Positions 27,801 to 41,773 of a DNA stretch of 64,000 nt are shown in pieces. Made by a program: the position numbers and the translations under genes. Every line of letters begins with the position of its first letter. Positions within the stretch are counted from its first letter, which is position 1. This DNA is from Motacilla alba alba (lineage: Eukaryota > Chordata > Aves > Passeriformes > Motacillidae): the NCBI RefSeq assembly GCF_015832195.1, contig NC_052021.1, positions 1,178,001-1,242,000 of the forward strand, read 5' to 3'. The notes under the pieces were generated by a model. The model had not been told where the DNA came from. It saw only the letters and a program-made list of their open reading frames with translations, and did no database searches.

Positions 27801-30800
27801 GAGAGAAAGGAGGGGATGTGATTGGCATAGGAGTCCAAAATCTGCTGTTGCTCAAAATCCCATTTTATTATACAGCTTTAAGCATCCACTGCAAAAGCGA
27901 GACTGAAGATTTGCTTGCATTATTCTCTCCATGATACATTATTGACAGTAACAGCTACCATTATTTGGGGAAGTGATTTGGACAAGCTTCCAGAGCAAAG
28001 AAGCATGGAAAAACATTTCACCCTAATTGTTTGGGGTTTATCCTTCACTAGCCAGTGAAGCATTCTCTTTCCTCACAGACTAAACCACAGTTCCCACTTG
28101 TCCTTCTATCACTTGCCTTGTATTTCTACAGTGAAACCAAAACACTACCAAAAATGTATCAAATGCTGTCAACAAACAGCATTTCTCACAAGGTTCAGGG
28201 CAAGTCTTTATGAGGTTCAGGGCAAGCCTTCAGCCTCTGTGTCTGCAGCTCAGCTCAAAATCCATCACCAAAAAATATTAACTAATACTGACTCAAGAAC
28301 AGATTTAAGCTGCCGAGTGAAACAAAATTCATTGGAGTCACCTGCTCCCATAACATAAATCCATAATAAAGCACAGACACTCACCAGTCTGACTGCAAAA
28401 TTCATCTGAGTATCAACACTTGCAAAACGAGCTGAGAACCCCCAGAGAAAGAGACACACGTGGGGAGACTTTATGTCTCCTTTTCCCCACAGGTAGAAAA
28501 TGCACTGGCCAAAGTCAAAGGTGACGCTGTGTCAAAAAAACCCCTAACCAAATATGTATGTGTTTCTATACAAATGCTGAGAAGGTTAAAAAAGAGATGG
28601 GTAGACTACAATGCCTACCTGTAAGTATGTTTTGAATAATATCAAACACTTGGAGCAAAGACATAATTATTGGTATTTTAGTATCTAGATAAAGGATTTA
28701 AAAAATGCAATAACTCATGTCAGTACGTGTCAAGAAATCATGTCAGAATCATGTCAAGAAATTGTATCACAAATATCTTAGACTCGTATCAGAGCTTGGT
28801 GAAATGTACCAACAAGAAAAATAGAATCTCTACAAAACTTCAAGTCCATGCTCAAATACAGGAAAAATACATTATTAAGGACAATCTAATCTTTTTCATT
28901 TGAGAAGAGCAACCCTGTTGTGTGCAGAGAAACTGGAATGATTGCTAGCACAGGAAAACAGCAGTAATGGTAGGGTTTCATTATTTCCGACATGCTGTGT
29001 GACAAATCTGATCTGTAGATTGTACTTCAGGGAGTGACAAAAAGGGGACCCGCTAAAAAAAGCCAACTTGTGACACAGTCACAGTAGTGTCAAGATCCTC
29101 ATCAGACCCTGATACAGTAAGATTCAATATCTCTAAAGTAGACAAAAGTTTTTTAAAAATTCCACTTGATTTTAAAAAGGTGGTGTAACTGAAAGTGAAA
29201 GCTTGTTAAAATAAACAAAATTTCAAATGTTAAGTATTGGCAAGTATGTGGAAGTTATGTAAGCACAGCATACTAGGAGGTGAGCATGTACCACTCACCT
29301 GAAAGAACCCTGCTGAAAGGCTAACAGCAAACCAGCCATTGAAAGGCAGGTTAGGAAAGGGTATTAGCAACAACAGCATCAGAAAAGATCATGGCATATG
29401 CATGTAACAGAAAGGAATATAAATCATGGCAGGTTAGCTGTAAAAAACACAGTATGACAGGCCACAAAAGACTTTAAGTAGACAGAATTGCATCACTACA
29501 ACAATCTTTAACACACCCTCACCATTATGTCAGGAGCAGGATGGCTGCCAGAGTCTGTGGGATCAAGCTGGACTACCCACAGAAAACACAGTGACTGTAC
29601 AAAAACCAGATGGATCCTTTTGCACATTCAGTACGGAAAATCGCTGGGAGGTTTCCAGGCATGAAAGAGTGATGCAGCTGAAAATGTGACCAAAAATGAA
29701 CTGACATTTTATTGCACAGTAAATTGCAATAGTAAACTGTAAGAACTCATGAGGACCAGCTATAATTCACCAAGCAATTCACAGATAAAATAATAACCTA
29801 ATAATATACATTCTAATACTTTAGAACCTCACCAGCATCAAAAGAACACAAGGCAGCACAACTGACAGTGTCTTATTAAGAAGCTTTGACCACAAGGACC
29901 AGTACAGGTAACATCCATCCAATGTGGATTGTGGGCAGGAGCAACAAGAAAGGACCAAAGTAATAGGCAAATGGACAAGTACTGTGTCAGTTATGCTGGA
30001 CAAAGGGTAAGGGAGAGTTTTTAAAAGAAAATTCATACCTCACAAAGCTATTGAAACTTTATGTAGGACTCAAACAAGAGCTGGGAGAGCTTTACAACTA
30101 GTTCTTAATTAAAAGATCTAGCAGCCTATTAAAATTATATCCGTGGAGAGACTGACTTGTAAAATGTAGAATCAAAACTGGCACATACAGAGAATAAAAT
30201 CCAGCTTTCTGGACTCTCAATGCCACCTGTCTCACCTGGGATTTTCAGAGGTTAACAGGACTGGGCACCAGTGGGTAATTCTTTAAGTACTGGAATTGAA
30301 CATTTTCTGACATGCTTCTGTGACAAAGGGAGCTCCAGCCATTCCACTAACAACTTCCTCCCAAGTCACTTTGCTATTTCAAGGTGAATTGATTCCCGGA
30401 ATGGTGTCACTTTTCTGCTTGAACATTGTAATTATACAAATCCAAGTTTAATAATCCAAGCTATTCAAGTTTAAAATAGACACATTGTTTTTCTTTTGCC
30501 ATCACTGTTTCCCTACCTTCAAAACCCCTCCAGCCGTGATTTACCCCAGTCCCATGTATCCACAGCTGACACCATGACAGACACCTCACACAAAGACGTT
30601 TTTAAAGTCTACAGCATGAAAGAAAGTCTCCAGGCAGGGAAGGTCTATGACCTCTCCCTTTCCCCAAGCAAAGGGAAGCCTGTATGAGAGCTGTAGCCCA
30701 AGAGAGGCTGAAGCAGGAGCTCACCGAAGGTAGAAGGAGATGGGTGGGGGACCCTCTGTTACAAAGATCCCTCGGAAGCTCTGCTTCTACTTTTCAATGC

Positions 30801-33800
30801 CCCTCTCCTCCATAGCCAAGCTCTGCCCCGTTCAGGAGGCAGCTCTTTTCCTTCTCCCCTTAACGTGTCCCCATCAAGGCACACAAGGTCTGCACTGCAT
30901 GGCCCTGGGAGCTGTACAGCCCTGGGAGCTCCCATGGCCCTGGCAGCTTTGAAAGCAGAAGGGAAGGCAAGAATAAAGTCAAGAGTGTGGGGAGAGAGCA
31001 GGGAGTAAGTGGAGAAGTAGGACAATGAAAAGGGGAATCCAAGCACTTGTAGAGACACAAGGGAGTTAGAAGAACCAGGTGACTGCAGCTGTGCAGGTGA
31101 ACGCAGTGAGTACAGTGAGTACTGCACTGAGACACAGGCATGGGGCTGCCCTCTGCTTCTCCTTGCAGCAGTTTCTCCTTTGGAAGGGCACTGCCTTCAT
31201 CAAGATCAGGCACAAAAGCCTTAGAGACTCACTAAAGCCCTGCAGTTTTATAAATCTAAACAAAAGTGCCTGGTGTGTCCTGCATACACTTCAAAGGAAA
31301 AAGAAATTACAAATGGATCTTGAAATCTGTGCTAAAAAGCAGGAGTGTAGAAAACAAGTCATACACCCACTCTTTCCAAAACCAACCCTTCACAGCCACC
31401 ATCTCCAATCACTATTTCCTTAAACAGACCCTTAGTGGAAATGAAACAAATGGATTTAGGCTAGTTTTAAAGCTACACCCTCAATGCCTACAAGCTGTAC
31501 TGTGTGCTCAGCCTTGGAGAACGCCTCACATCCATGGGTACCACTGACCCCCGTGTGAGCACATGCCCTGTGTGCAGGCTCTCCATGGCAGCTGTGCTGC
31601 CACTGCCTCAGCAGGCTGCAGCTGGAGACCCCAACACTCCTGCTGTTCATGCCTGCCCACCCTCCAGCCTTTAACACAGCCCTGGGCCAAGAAACCCCTC
31701 CACTGCTGGGAGGCTGCTCAGGACACTGCAAGCACGGCAGGCAGGGCATCCCTTTCCTGCCCAGGCATGTTGGGCAGCTCATAGTTAAACCTTCTGCTGC
31801 AAAGCTTCTGAATATTTTTATATTAACTTCTACCAGACAGTTTTTGAGCAGCTCTACTTATGGACTACCACTGTGACTTCCAGCAGAAACATTCATTTAA
31901 TATGCTATGCTAGTACTTCTCTTACAACAGTAAGGGAGCAAAGAAAAAGCTTTATAATGCAGAAGAGATCTGGATTTAGCAATTAAACCTTCATTTGTAT
32001 TTCATTTAGCAATATGAGAATTCAGCCAGCATCTTCAGAAGGCTTTTAATATAGCTGCATTAATGCACAGCTCGTAAGCCAGCAGTGCTTTCGTTTAACC
32101 AAGTACTCTAGTGCAGCTACAGCTGCCGCCTCAGCTGGTGCACGGGGAGAACATTCCCTTGGTGTGACTGGTTTGTCCCATCAGCTTCAGGGACATACAA
32201 CAGAAGCGGCTCCAAATGCAGCTTCAGAAGAGCTGGAACATGACACTTGTTCCTAATCAGAAGCAGATGATACATACAACACAACTGTATACATACAACA
32301 ATTTCAAACATACATTCAGTGACCCAGCATTACTGTTCAGAGAAGCAAGAGTAGAACATGAAGCAATTTCTATGTGAAAACAAGAGTCTTTCAAAATACA
32401 GGGATGACTAACCCGTCTGTTTTTTATGCTTTGAAAATTACTTAGAACATAAAAAGGAATGATGTAGTGTTTCCTCTAAAGCAGAAAGGAATAATGACAT
32501 TGGTGACATCATGATATTAGTCAGCTACAGAAAGGGCCCCGTGTCCAGAGTGTCTGAGAAAGCCAAACCATTAAGTTTGAAAAAAAAATCTGAGGCAGAT
32601 TTTTGCTCAGAAAGATGCTTATGAGATCCATATTGCCTCATTATACAAATGTAAATGCAAGGATCCATAAAATATAAAGATTAGCTCAAGGTACGTGGTC
32701 CCTATCAGCAGTGCAGTAGAAATCCATCCTGCTTGCAGGAACAAACCTGCTGCACAGGAGCTCTGCACACAGACACAGCCTGCATTTTCTTCTCACATTT
32801 AGGATTGCCCAAATCACGCAGATCTTCCAGAACAGCCTCTTAAAATTTATTCCTTATTACCAACCCCTCTTCTGTCAGCTTCCCATACATTTATGAGTGA
32901 TAATGCTTTCCTGGCCTGAGTCACAAACTTATTCCTTTAAAACATTTTACATCTGTATGCAAGCCAAACTGGCTATCTTCTTGAGCAGTCAGGAAACTTG
33001 AGTCCTCCCACATGACTCACCCAGATAATACTACTATAATAACATCCTTTTTTTTTTTAATATATTTGGAATTAAACATCAAGACAGAGCAATTATTTTA
33101 TTGATCATCAATACTGAAAACAATAATACAAATGAAAATTTTATTTATTTGGCATTAGAATCCACCCTCCCAACATTGCAAGATCAGCAATAACAGTACA
33201 GAGCAAATGATTTGTTGTGAAGAGTTTTCCCACATCCAGAGTTAGTCAGGGCTTGTGTTTCCTTCCAACGTGCTGCAAGCTGTTATACAGAAGAAAAGGC
33301 TGCAGTGCCAGACTGTGATGCTCTTACTTATACTGGCTAATGAGAACCACTGGTGTTTCCTGAAACTCCTATGAGCACTTGTGTCCACAGGAGCTAAGGA
33401 CACCATTGTCTGAGTCTGAAAACAGAGAAGACTGGGAATAGAATAGAAAAAATTCCCTTTTAGGACAAACCAAGCTCCTGCACATTTGAAGTCTCTCCTC
33501 CAGCCTGGAGAACATAGTCTAAGGAAGAGCATTTCAGGGAGGGGAAGCAGCAGCACCTGTGCTGGGACAGCAGAGACCCCCAGGAGTTGTAGAGAGTTCT
33601 CACTTTAAAGGGGTTCCCTCACGGAACACTCTGAGGTCCGTCATGTCCCTGGGAGCACTGCTAAGGATTCCCTTCTCCAGAGGGAATCTGCACTTAGTCT
33701 GACAAAGCACCAGTGAGGTTTTCACACCCTTTTTGTTCTAGGAAAAGATGAAGACAGATCATTTCGCTATTTTCCCTGTGCCTGGGACACTGTTTTAGAA

Positions 33801-35484
33801 ATATTTTTTAGAAAATCAGCTCTTAAGCCCTGGGCTGTGCCTATGACAGGCAACTAGAGAGAGACAGAGTGTTGGGTGACTTTGGTGTGGTGTTTTTCAT
33901 TAAATCTGTTCTTTTCAAAGCAGGTAGAGCTATGATTTCAGGTTTATCACCCTGTTCCAACAGTGTCTTAACTATCCAGTTACGCACTCTCTTTCTCAAA
34001 TAACTTGCTTCCTTTCATCCAGCTGATGATGTTTCATTTTCAACATAACAAAACATAACCACATTTCTCTGTGCTTTTGGTTTCCTTTTTTTAACAATGT
34101 CAGCTTTCAAAAGCAACTGCAGTGCAAAGCTCCTGTCTAAGGTTCCTGATAACCCTTCTGGCTGCGAACTACAGCAGCGCTGAGAGCAGGCACAAAGGAG
34201 CAGAAGGGAGCTGCCAGGGGTCAGCAAGGGAGCAGACAGGAGGGAAGGAGCAGTGCTGGAGGCCCAGAGCACCAGGGCAAGTTCCAGGGAAAGAGAACTG
34301 AGCCTTCAGCCAGATGCTGCTGCTGACAAGGCAATCCAAAGTTTATGTCATGTCTCCAAGGCCTTCAGGAAAATTAGCAGAGTAGATAATGAGAGAGAAA
34401 CTCTTATCAAGGAGGAGAATTTACTGATCATTTCCACTCCAGGCTGCAGCTTCACAGTTACTTCAGACTGACCTAATTCCAGACTGTTGAAGACAACTGT
34501 CTGATTTTCTCTCTCCCTTGCTAGACCTGGTACTGAGCACATTGAGCAGGATTTGGGGGGTTTCACACAGGGCCATGATTCACTTGAAAAGTAATTGTTG
34601 AGCTTCTTCAAATTCTTAACAAGTTACTGCTAGGCTGGATCAGCTCCTTCCCTTGGCTCAGCCCAAGCACCTCAAGGGAACATTAGATCCAATGAGGGAT
34701 GAAACCCCATCGGGAGAAGAACTCAGCTCCACCTAGAGAGACAGAAATACCCTGGGTCCTGGGCAGGCCTCCACCTTCACAGCAAGTCCCCGGGTTCTGA
34801 TGGGGTCCCAGCCTCTGCTGCTTTCCAAGCACTTCATCCTGCTCAGCTCTTTCCCACACAGGAGGCTCCGAGGCAGAAAGGCCCTGTGTGCTACCAGACT
34901 GCAAAGAAGCAGTTCCACCATAGCAGTGTGCAGTGCTGACAGATCTCAGGCTTCCAGAAACATGACACAGCTTAGCAAGATGTCAGGAAAGAACATTTGG
35001 CTATCAGTATTCCATAAAAAGCCGATTTGGAAAAAGCTGTTCAAGTTCTTGAAATCCATCACTTGTCTATTTTCGGGGTTTTTTCTCATTGTTTCATGTA
35101 AGTGTTCAGAACAGACTTCATACTTCTAGGATCTAAAATGGATGTCTTTGTGGTTTTGGGCTAGAAGACCACATGCTTCAGAGATACAAATGGTCAGAAA
35201 CTAATCTGTGTGACAAATGAAAAGAGGAATCAAATGGCAGCAGCTCCAGTTCTGCAAATCAGTTAGTAATCATTCAAAAAATTAAGTAAGAATATCTTTA
35301 TAAGCAGAATTGCCATCTTCAGTTGTTTGCAAATAAGCAATTTATTTATTATCAGCATCTGCCCAGACAAGCCATCTTTGAATTTTCTCCTTGGTGTTTC
35401 TCAGTGACACTAAATAGTTCCAAGAATTGCCTTTTGGCAATTCTCTAGGCCCTTGCCCCTGCTTAGCTGCTCAAAAGCCACTCC
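24807..35484. other. Noncoding DNA, no gene recognised
   Basis: AT-rich with short chance ORFs only. It includes a small 28-base tandem duplication (25387-25450) and a duplicated GAGGTTCAGGGCAAG-like unit near 28190-28228. The segment about 30740-31790 is GC-richer and gives overlapping frames of up to 122 codons on both strands without any recognisable domain. Confidence 0.6.
25387..25450 (+). repeat. Short tandem duplication, 28-base unit plus 12-base partial copy
   Basis: The unit starting TCTGGAAGGTCCTGCTTGCA occurs at 25387 and again at 25415. The 12-base end TGCTTGCATTCC is then repeated once more. This nested pattern fits replication slippage. Confidence 0.9.
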
Positions 35485-35635
35485 TTCTTTGGGAAGAAAT
35501 CCTTTCCTGGGAGGGAGCTGAGGCCCTGGCACAGAGCAGCTGTGGCTGCCCCTGGATCCCTGGGAGTGTCCGAGGCCAGGCTGGACACTGGGGCTTGGAG
35601 CATCCTGGGATAGTGGGAGGTGTCCCTCTGGCTGT
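35485..35635 (+). mobile_element. CR1 LINE fragment, internal 3' region
   Basis: Order of CR1 segments: GGGAAGAAATCCTTTCCTGG, GAGGCCCTGGCACAG, AGCTGTGGCTGCCCCTGGAT, GTGTCCGAGGCCAGGCTGGA, GGGCTTGGAGCATCCTGGGA, TAGTGGGAGGTGTCCCT. It stops before the CATGGCAGG block and terminal repeat, so the 3' tip is lost. A few bases after GGCACAG are missing compared with the remembered consensus. Same orientation as the copy at 20205. No coding capacity. Confidence 0.88.
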
Positions 35636-38600
35636 GCCACTGAATACTGAGAGCTCAGCCCTGCAGAGGAAGGTTTAGGAACCTAAGTCAAATTTTGCAG
35701 AATTTATCTGGTCATTTCCTGAGCCATAATTCAGACAACTTGTTACCTTACTTATATTGGCCAAGAACACTGAAATATCTGAAAATATCCAGCATTTTCT
35801 TGGATCATTGCACCAGACTATTCAGGTACACTCAAATCTAGCCTGGGCTCCTCAGTACTCTCCCAATTTATTAGGCAGCAAGAGAAAGTACTTTATCCTG
35901 TAGGCACAGAACACTTATAAACAAGGCTTGTATGAAAGATGATTCTTTGCTTTGTGAATCCCAGTACAATTTGTTGTAGGATGATGAATAATAGAAGTAA
36001 TTATAGCACATGTCTTAATCTCATCTAAACCAGCTTCTTGGGCTTCACAGAGAAAAAATGAAAAAGTTATAGGAGATCATTTAACAAAGTGGTTTTTGAG
36101 ATTGACAACATGCAGTCCCTAACATAGCTGCTTTACTGAAAAGTGAAATCAGATTATTCTTAAGAGAAGAAAAAGCCGTATTTTCCCATATTTCTTAACC
36201 CCCAGGAAATATCCTTCCCCTTTTCATTTCCTATTAAAATAAAGGTGAAGTTAGTGACTCAAAGAAAACTAATGCTGTAAATTATTGACCTCCATAGGTC
36301 TGAAATGATGGCTGGTACCACTGAATCCTTGAAACATGGTTGGAAGAAGTAAGTGGAAAAGTTTTCTACACTACTGTAGAATTTTCTAGTGGTGTGAAAG
36401 TGAAGTCTTGTGAAGTCTTAAATATCTGCCTGACAGCATAGACAGAAGTGATCTACAACAACCAAGTTCTATTCAAAAGTAGCTTGCACTGAGCTGACTG
36501 ATCTTCATTTAACACGATTACTTAGCCATTAATTAAAGTTAGAACTCTCTGCCTTTTCAATGTGAGACTCACTTTATCCCAGAGTGTCTTTTACACTTGA
36601 TGAAAAATGAAAAGATAATTTCTTCCTGGTTTTTTTATGTAATTTACCACAGTCAACATGTATTTGCTGCAACATTTCATTACGCGGGTTAACATGGAGC
36701 AGGGAACACCCTAGCAGTATGTTTATAGAACTTTTTAAATGTCTCTTGAGTTTAAAGAGACAACTGGAGTAAGATGAGTGAAAAATTCATTTGTTCCTTC
36801 TCTCTGAGGACAAAGCCATTGTTTTCTTCAGTGGGAAATGAAGAGAAAAGCAGGGAAACAGCTTTGCAAATGAGAATGTATAGAGGCCTAATTTACAAAA
36901 ATAAAGCAGAACAGTTAATTCCATTAACCTCTGCCAAAAAGCAGCTTAGGTAGGATTCTTACAAATCTTAAGCTTCACAGAAGCCCAGAGCTTCTGAGAA
37001 GGCTGGATGAGAAGCCCTAGACTGCCTGTAAACACTGCATTCCCCAGCAGAGCTCTCAGCAGCTAAAGGCCCCCCTGGGAGCCTGGAATTGACTGTGCTG
37101 CTGCCAAGGGCTGGATAACCACACAAAGGAGCAAACATGGGCACAGTCAAAATTCTGTGCTGTCATATTTACCCAATTAGGAAGTAAATGAGCCACAGTG
37201 TAATCTCCCCGTGCAGAGATGAGAGCAGAGCAGCAGCACCTATCTGCATGGAGGGCAAGCACACGCTCACCCTGCTGCCCAAAGGCCACACCATCCTCAC
37301 ACCAGCACGAGGCAAAGGCAAGCACGGTGAACTTCAGAAACATGTCTGCAAAGTGGTTTGGATTTACCATGCGAGCAGGCCTTTGGTTTATACAAAAAGA
37401 AATAAGATTCCTTAATTTTAAAATAATACTAAGTTTCAGCAGTGCAAGGCAGCATAAAGTTAAGAGGCATTTATTGCTAATATGCTGATTAACCATCAAC
37501 CAGAAAAAATTGTCAGACAGAAAAAATCCCCGAGCTCGTAGCATGCTACAATAAATAGAACTGCCTTCAGTGGGAATGCTGGGTGAAATCTAATACAGGA
37601 CATAGCTCAAGCTGCAAGCCTAAAGAAAGTCTTCCTGCTATTTAATGGGCAAAACTGGTCTCGCTCCGAAATACCTTCCATGAAAGTTAATAAAAGACTT
37701 GCCAGTGTTTTGCCATGGGAATTGGACAATGCCTGAGCTTTGTTTCACTGCCAGAGGCTATTAGTCCCTCTCCCTGTGTTTCCCAGAGCACCAGGGAAGG
37801 CAGCAGGCAAAGGAGAGAGTGGCTGTGATTAACAAAGGAAACAACCCTCTGAGAAGTTGATTCCCAAAACAAATATCTCGGAAATTCTATGATCCCCCTC
37901 TAATAAATCACCCTGAAGGATTTAAAAAATATCTCAGAACAGGTCAGAATAAGGGTTAGAGATATTAAAACTACCTAATCCATAGTGCATGACTATTATG
38001 GATACGGGTCTTTAAAATTTATATGCATGAGACATTGTAATCTTTGTTACTTAATTACATTTCAGTAGAACTGTGGATGAATGGGAGCATCTTTAAAATT
38101 CTGCCCCACCATTCTAATTAGCCTGGCACACTTACATTTAGGAGGGGAAAAATCAAGAAAACCTGAAAATAATGCTGATGGGAATGATTACATTAAAAAT
38201 GGAATTGGGGGAGGAAAGAACAGAGACCAGAGTTACCTTCAAGTTGGATAAGCAATTAATATTGGCTCCAGGATATTTTATATAAAGCACAGGAGGTCTG
38301 GCAGAATTATTTCACTCAACTGTTGTGAGCTAACACACTGCAGTCAGTTGCAGATACTGCATTTTACGGAAAAGAAAGAAAAAGGTAAAATAATCTAGAG
38401 AAAAGAATATTAGAATAAATATTATTTTTAAATTACCTATGATGTGTTGAATCAGTTGCATTTAGAAAAGACTGACAGAAACTACACAACAATCCCCCAC
38501 TTGACAAAAATCTGTGGCAAAAGGAGTAATAGTCAACATTATCACTAATAAACTGGGGCGGGGGGCAGGGAATGAACAACAGGGGGAAAAATCCAGTTAT

Positions 38601-41600
38601 TTGTCATCAAGATTAGGCTGGGTGACAAAAAGTACTTCTTCAAACTCCATCTGCAGTTTTCTCTTCAGCCTTCTCTCCCAGAACAGCCTTCAGTGCCTCC
38701 CCTCCCCAGGGAAGACAGGCTGGTGTGTAGAAAGACCCCTGGGTACAAGCACACTGCTGGGCACTGGAGCAACCACAGTCTGCAGCTCAGAGCAGCTTCC
38801 ACTCAGTTCCACCCAAGCTTCCAAGCTGCCAGATGTTGGCAGAGAATACATAAGCTTCTTACCAGCCACAAATAAACCCCACAATTTATCCGAGGTTCTA
38901 CGCAACTTTATTACTTCCGACATTAGGCTATCAAAAATATGAAGTGGTCTTAGGCTAAAGCAATGCAATGGATTACAAATTTGTCAGTGTAAGTAGAAAA
39001 CTAGGCTTAAAAAAAAAGATTTGCATGTGACACAAAACAGTTTGCTGTACAAATGATACATACAGAGGAAGGTGGAGGACTGCCAGCAGATTAGCAGATG
39101 AACAATGAGGATCCAGGACCAAGGAATGACAACATTGCCCTAGAAGTTTCTCTCCCCTGGATCAAACAGTGCAATCAACACTTATTCCAGTAAAGAGAGA
39201 TTCTAAACTACTAAATATAGAAAACTACAAATCGCAGATTCAGCACAATGAGTAATAAAGATGCCTCAGAAATACAGGAAAAACAGAAGTAGCCAGATAT
39301 GATGTCATGGAGCTCATTTAAAATCTACCTAAGGCTAATTACAACAGGCCAGGCTCAAGCACCTTTCAGGATAAATCAAGTCTGTCGGCTCATTGCAGGG
39401 TAAGGAAACATGGTGAAGGGATAACACGGATTCTCAATTCCATGCGTGTCCCTGAAACTGGGAATAAATTCAGCTTTTCAAGGCACATCCTTCTCTACAG
39501 AAATGGCAGAGGTGTATTTCAAGGCAGCTCAGTTAGGAGGCTGCTGGTGTGGCATGGACTTGGGCAGCAGTGACACAGTTCCAAGTGTTTAAGGCATGCA
39601 GAGTTGTTTAGAGATGACTGTGACCTTTTGTCATGCATAAATACATATAGTTAGAAGGTATTTAGCTTCTAGAGGCTACAAAAGGATAACATTTAGGACA
39701 AGTGATGTGCATGGCACTGAGTTCTGGAGTCCACTTTGATAGCTGATGTGTTAAAGCTAAAAAAACCAAAAAATTGGCCATCTCATCAGGGAGTTCTGAG
39801 GTACGGAACAACCTTTCCATTAAGGGACTAAAACTTACAATAACCTTGCCTTTTTAGCATGTCTGCCCCTCAAATCCCAAGAGCAAATGGAACCAGACTT
39901 GCCTCTCACATCCCCAACATACAGCACAGGCTCCAGACATAATGGGCAGATTCAAAACTTGATCCTTCCAATGAAAATGGAGTTAAAGATTGCCACATTT
40001 ACTAAAACCTTTCTGATGTTCTCACCTTCCTTCCACCTGCTGCCAGTGAAATTAATTCAGCAAGCAGATTGTGTAAAGGCAACAGATTATATGAGTTTAG
40101 TTTTCCTCCCTTGTGCCATGTACTGTTTCTGCTACCAGCTGGTTGGAAATGCCACCTAGGCAGTCCGGGTGAAATCATGGAAGTTGACAGTACTTTGGAA
40201 TTCAAAAGCTGCAGAACATGAATATAAAATATGATTAGAAATATCGAAACTGTGAAAGAAAATACAGATGGATTTCCAGAACAGGAGACTTATTATACAA
40301 GTCTGTGTGATTAAAGGAAATGTGAACAGACAGGATTTGTCTGAATCAAACATGGCCCTGTAGCACATGGACAGGACAGCCCACCTCATCCATGGGACTT
40401 TGACAGTTCTTAGGTCATTCCAGCAGCATTCTATGTTGCTCTTCCAGAGGCCAAAGTGGTAAAAAATGCTCTGAGAAGAACAGCCTTTGTTGTAATACAT
40501 GTATGTAGATCCTGCAATGCCTAATAGCTGTTCTTTGCCTGGACAATTATGCAAATAAGGCAGGTAATTTGGGAGTTCTCCTGTATCAAGAAGAAACTCC
40601 AGTTCTCCATTTGCCCCTATCATGAGGCACTAAAACTGTGACAAATGTCTTATTTACAATGACTGAATAGTTCTGCTTCCTGATCCTTACCTAAATTCTC
40701 ACTTCACAAGCCAACTGCCGTAGGTCTTGCTACAACCAAACTCCATTCCATGTAATAGAGGAAATAAACTGAAGCAAAGAACTGACCTTTGTCTGTCCTG
40801 CAGGTCTCTCTCCTGTACCTAAACCAGGAGAAAGGGTAGGCCTGGCTAATCCCAGCTCAGCTGCTGCTGAGACTGCCCAGTCTCCAGGAGGAGCTGCCAC
40901 TGGAAAGCTCACGTCGCACAGAAGGGCACTGTGTCTGTGCAGCCTTCCCACCCAGAGCACAGTCCACAGAGCAGCCAGGCCAGGCCTGAATAAAGCACAT
41001 TAAAGCAGCAGCAGCAGCACACCTAAATACATGCCAGAGCAGCTCTTGGATCAAAACCCTGGACCTGACCAGCAGCTCGAGCTTTGCAATGTCTCAGTGG
41101 ACAGTTCCAGTAAGAAATATGCTGCAAGCTTTGTGATTCCCCTCTGCTTAGAAGCCTGCTAGATGCAAGCTGGGGAAGAGTAATGCACCCCCATGGGGAG
41201 GCAAAGCCAGCCCCACCATGAGGGATTTTGTCACTGCAGGTGGAGGGAATCGCTGTGTGCCCCTGTACCAAAGGGGACTGACAAATGAGGTGTTTGCACA
41301 GCACAGCAAAGGTTTTCTGCAAGAGACAAAGTGTCTGTAGCTCTTCACTTTTGTTTCCAGATGTTCTCAGAGTCTTCTCCCAACAGGTGAGAGAGACAGA
41401 TATGACAGGTATGATAACAGGTCTTGCAGCACTGAGACCACATTAAGGCAATCTGTGAGCAGATCTGAGCCAGACTGATGGCACACATCATCCAGGCCAG
41501 AAAACCAAGCACTGTCAGCCAGGAGTGTTCCATGAGTATGGAATGTACACAGAAAGAGAACAGCAGAGACACAATGTCCAGAGAACCTTTCCCCTGTGTC

Positions 41601-41773
41601 TGACATACCCTCAGACCTTCCAACACTGAAAGCCCCAAACAAAACTTCTCTACAGCCTCCAAAGGTGTTCTCTTCTCCCCAAATGCAATTTAGAAGAATA
41701 TTGAAACCACTTCATGCTTGTGACAGGCACATTTACCCCAAGCCTCAACATGCTGCGCTCACACGAAACACAC
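35636..41773. other. Noncoding DNA, no gene recognised
   Basis: Mostly AT-rich sequence. Two longer minus-strand frames (162 codons at 37056-37544 and 155 codons at 40156-40623) have no domain, no splice partner and no family resemblance, so they are treated as chance. GC-richer patches lie at 38690-38830 and 40790-41060. Confidence 0.55.

Noticed and set aside
37056..37544. Minus-strand frame of 162 codons
   Set aside because: No domain, no splice context, no family resemblance, and a length reachable by chance.
40156..40623. Minus-strand frame of 155 codons
   Set aside because: Same reasons; composition is like the surrounding intron and no homologue is recognised.
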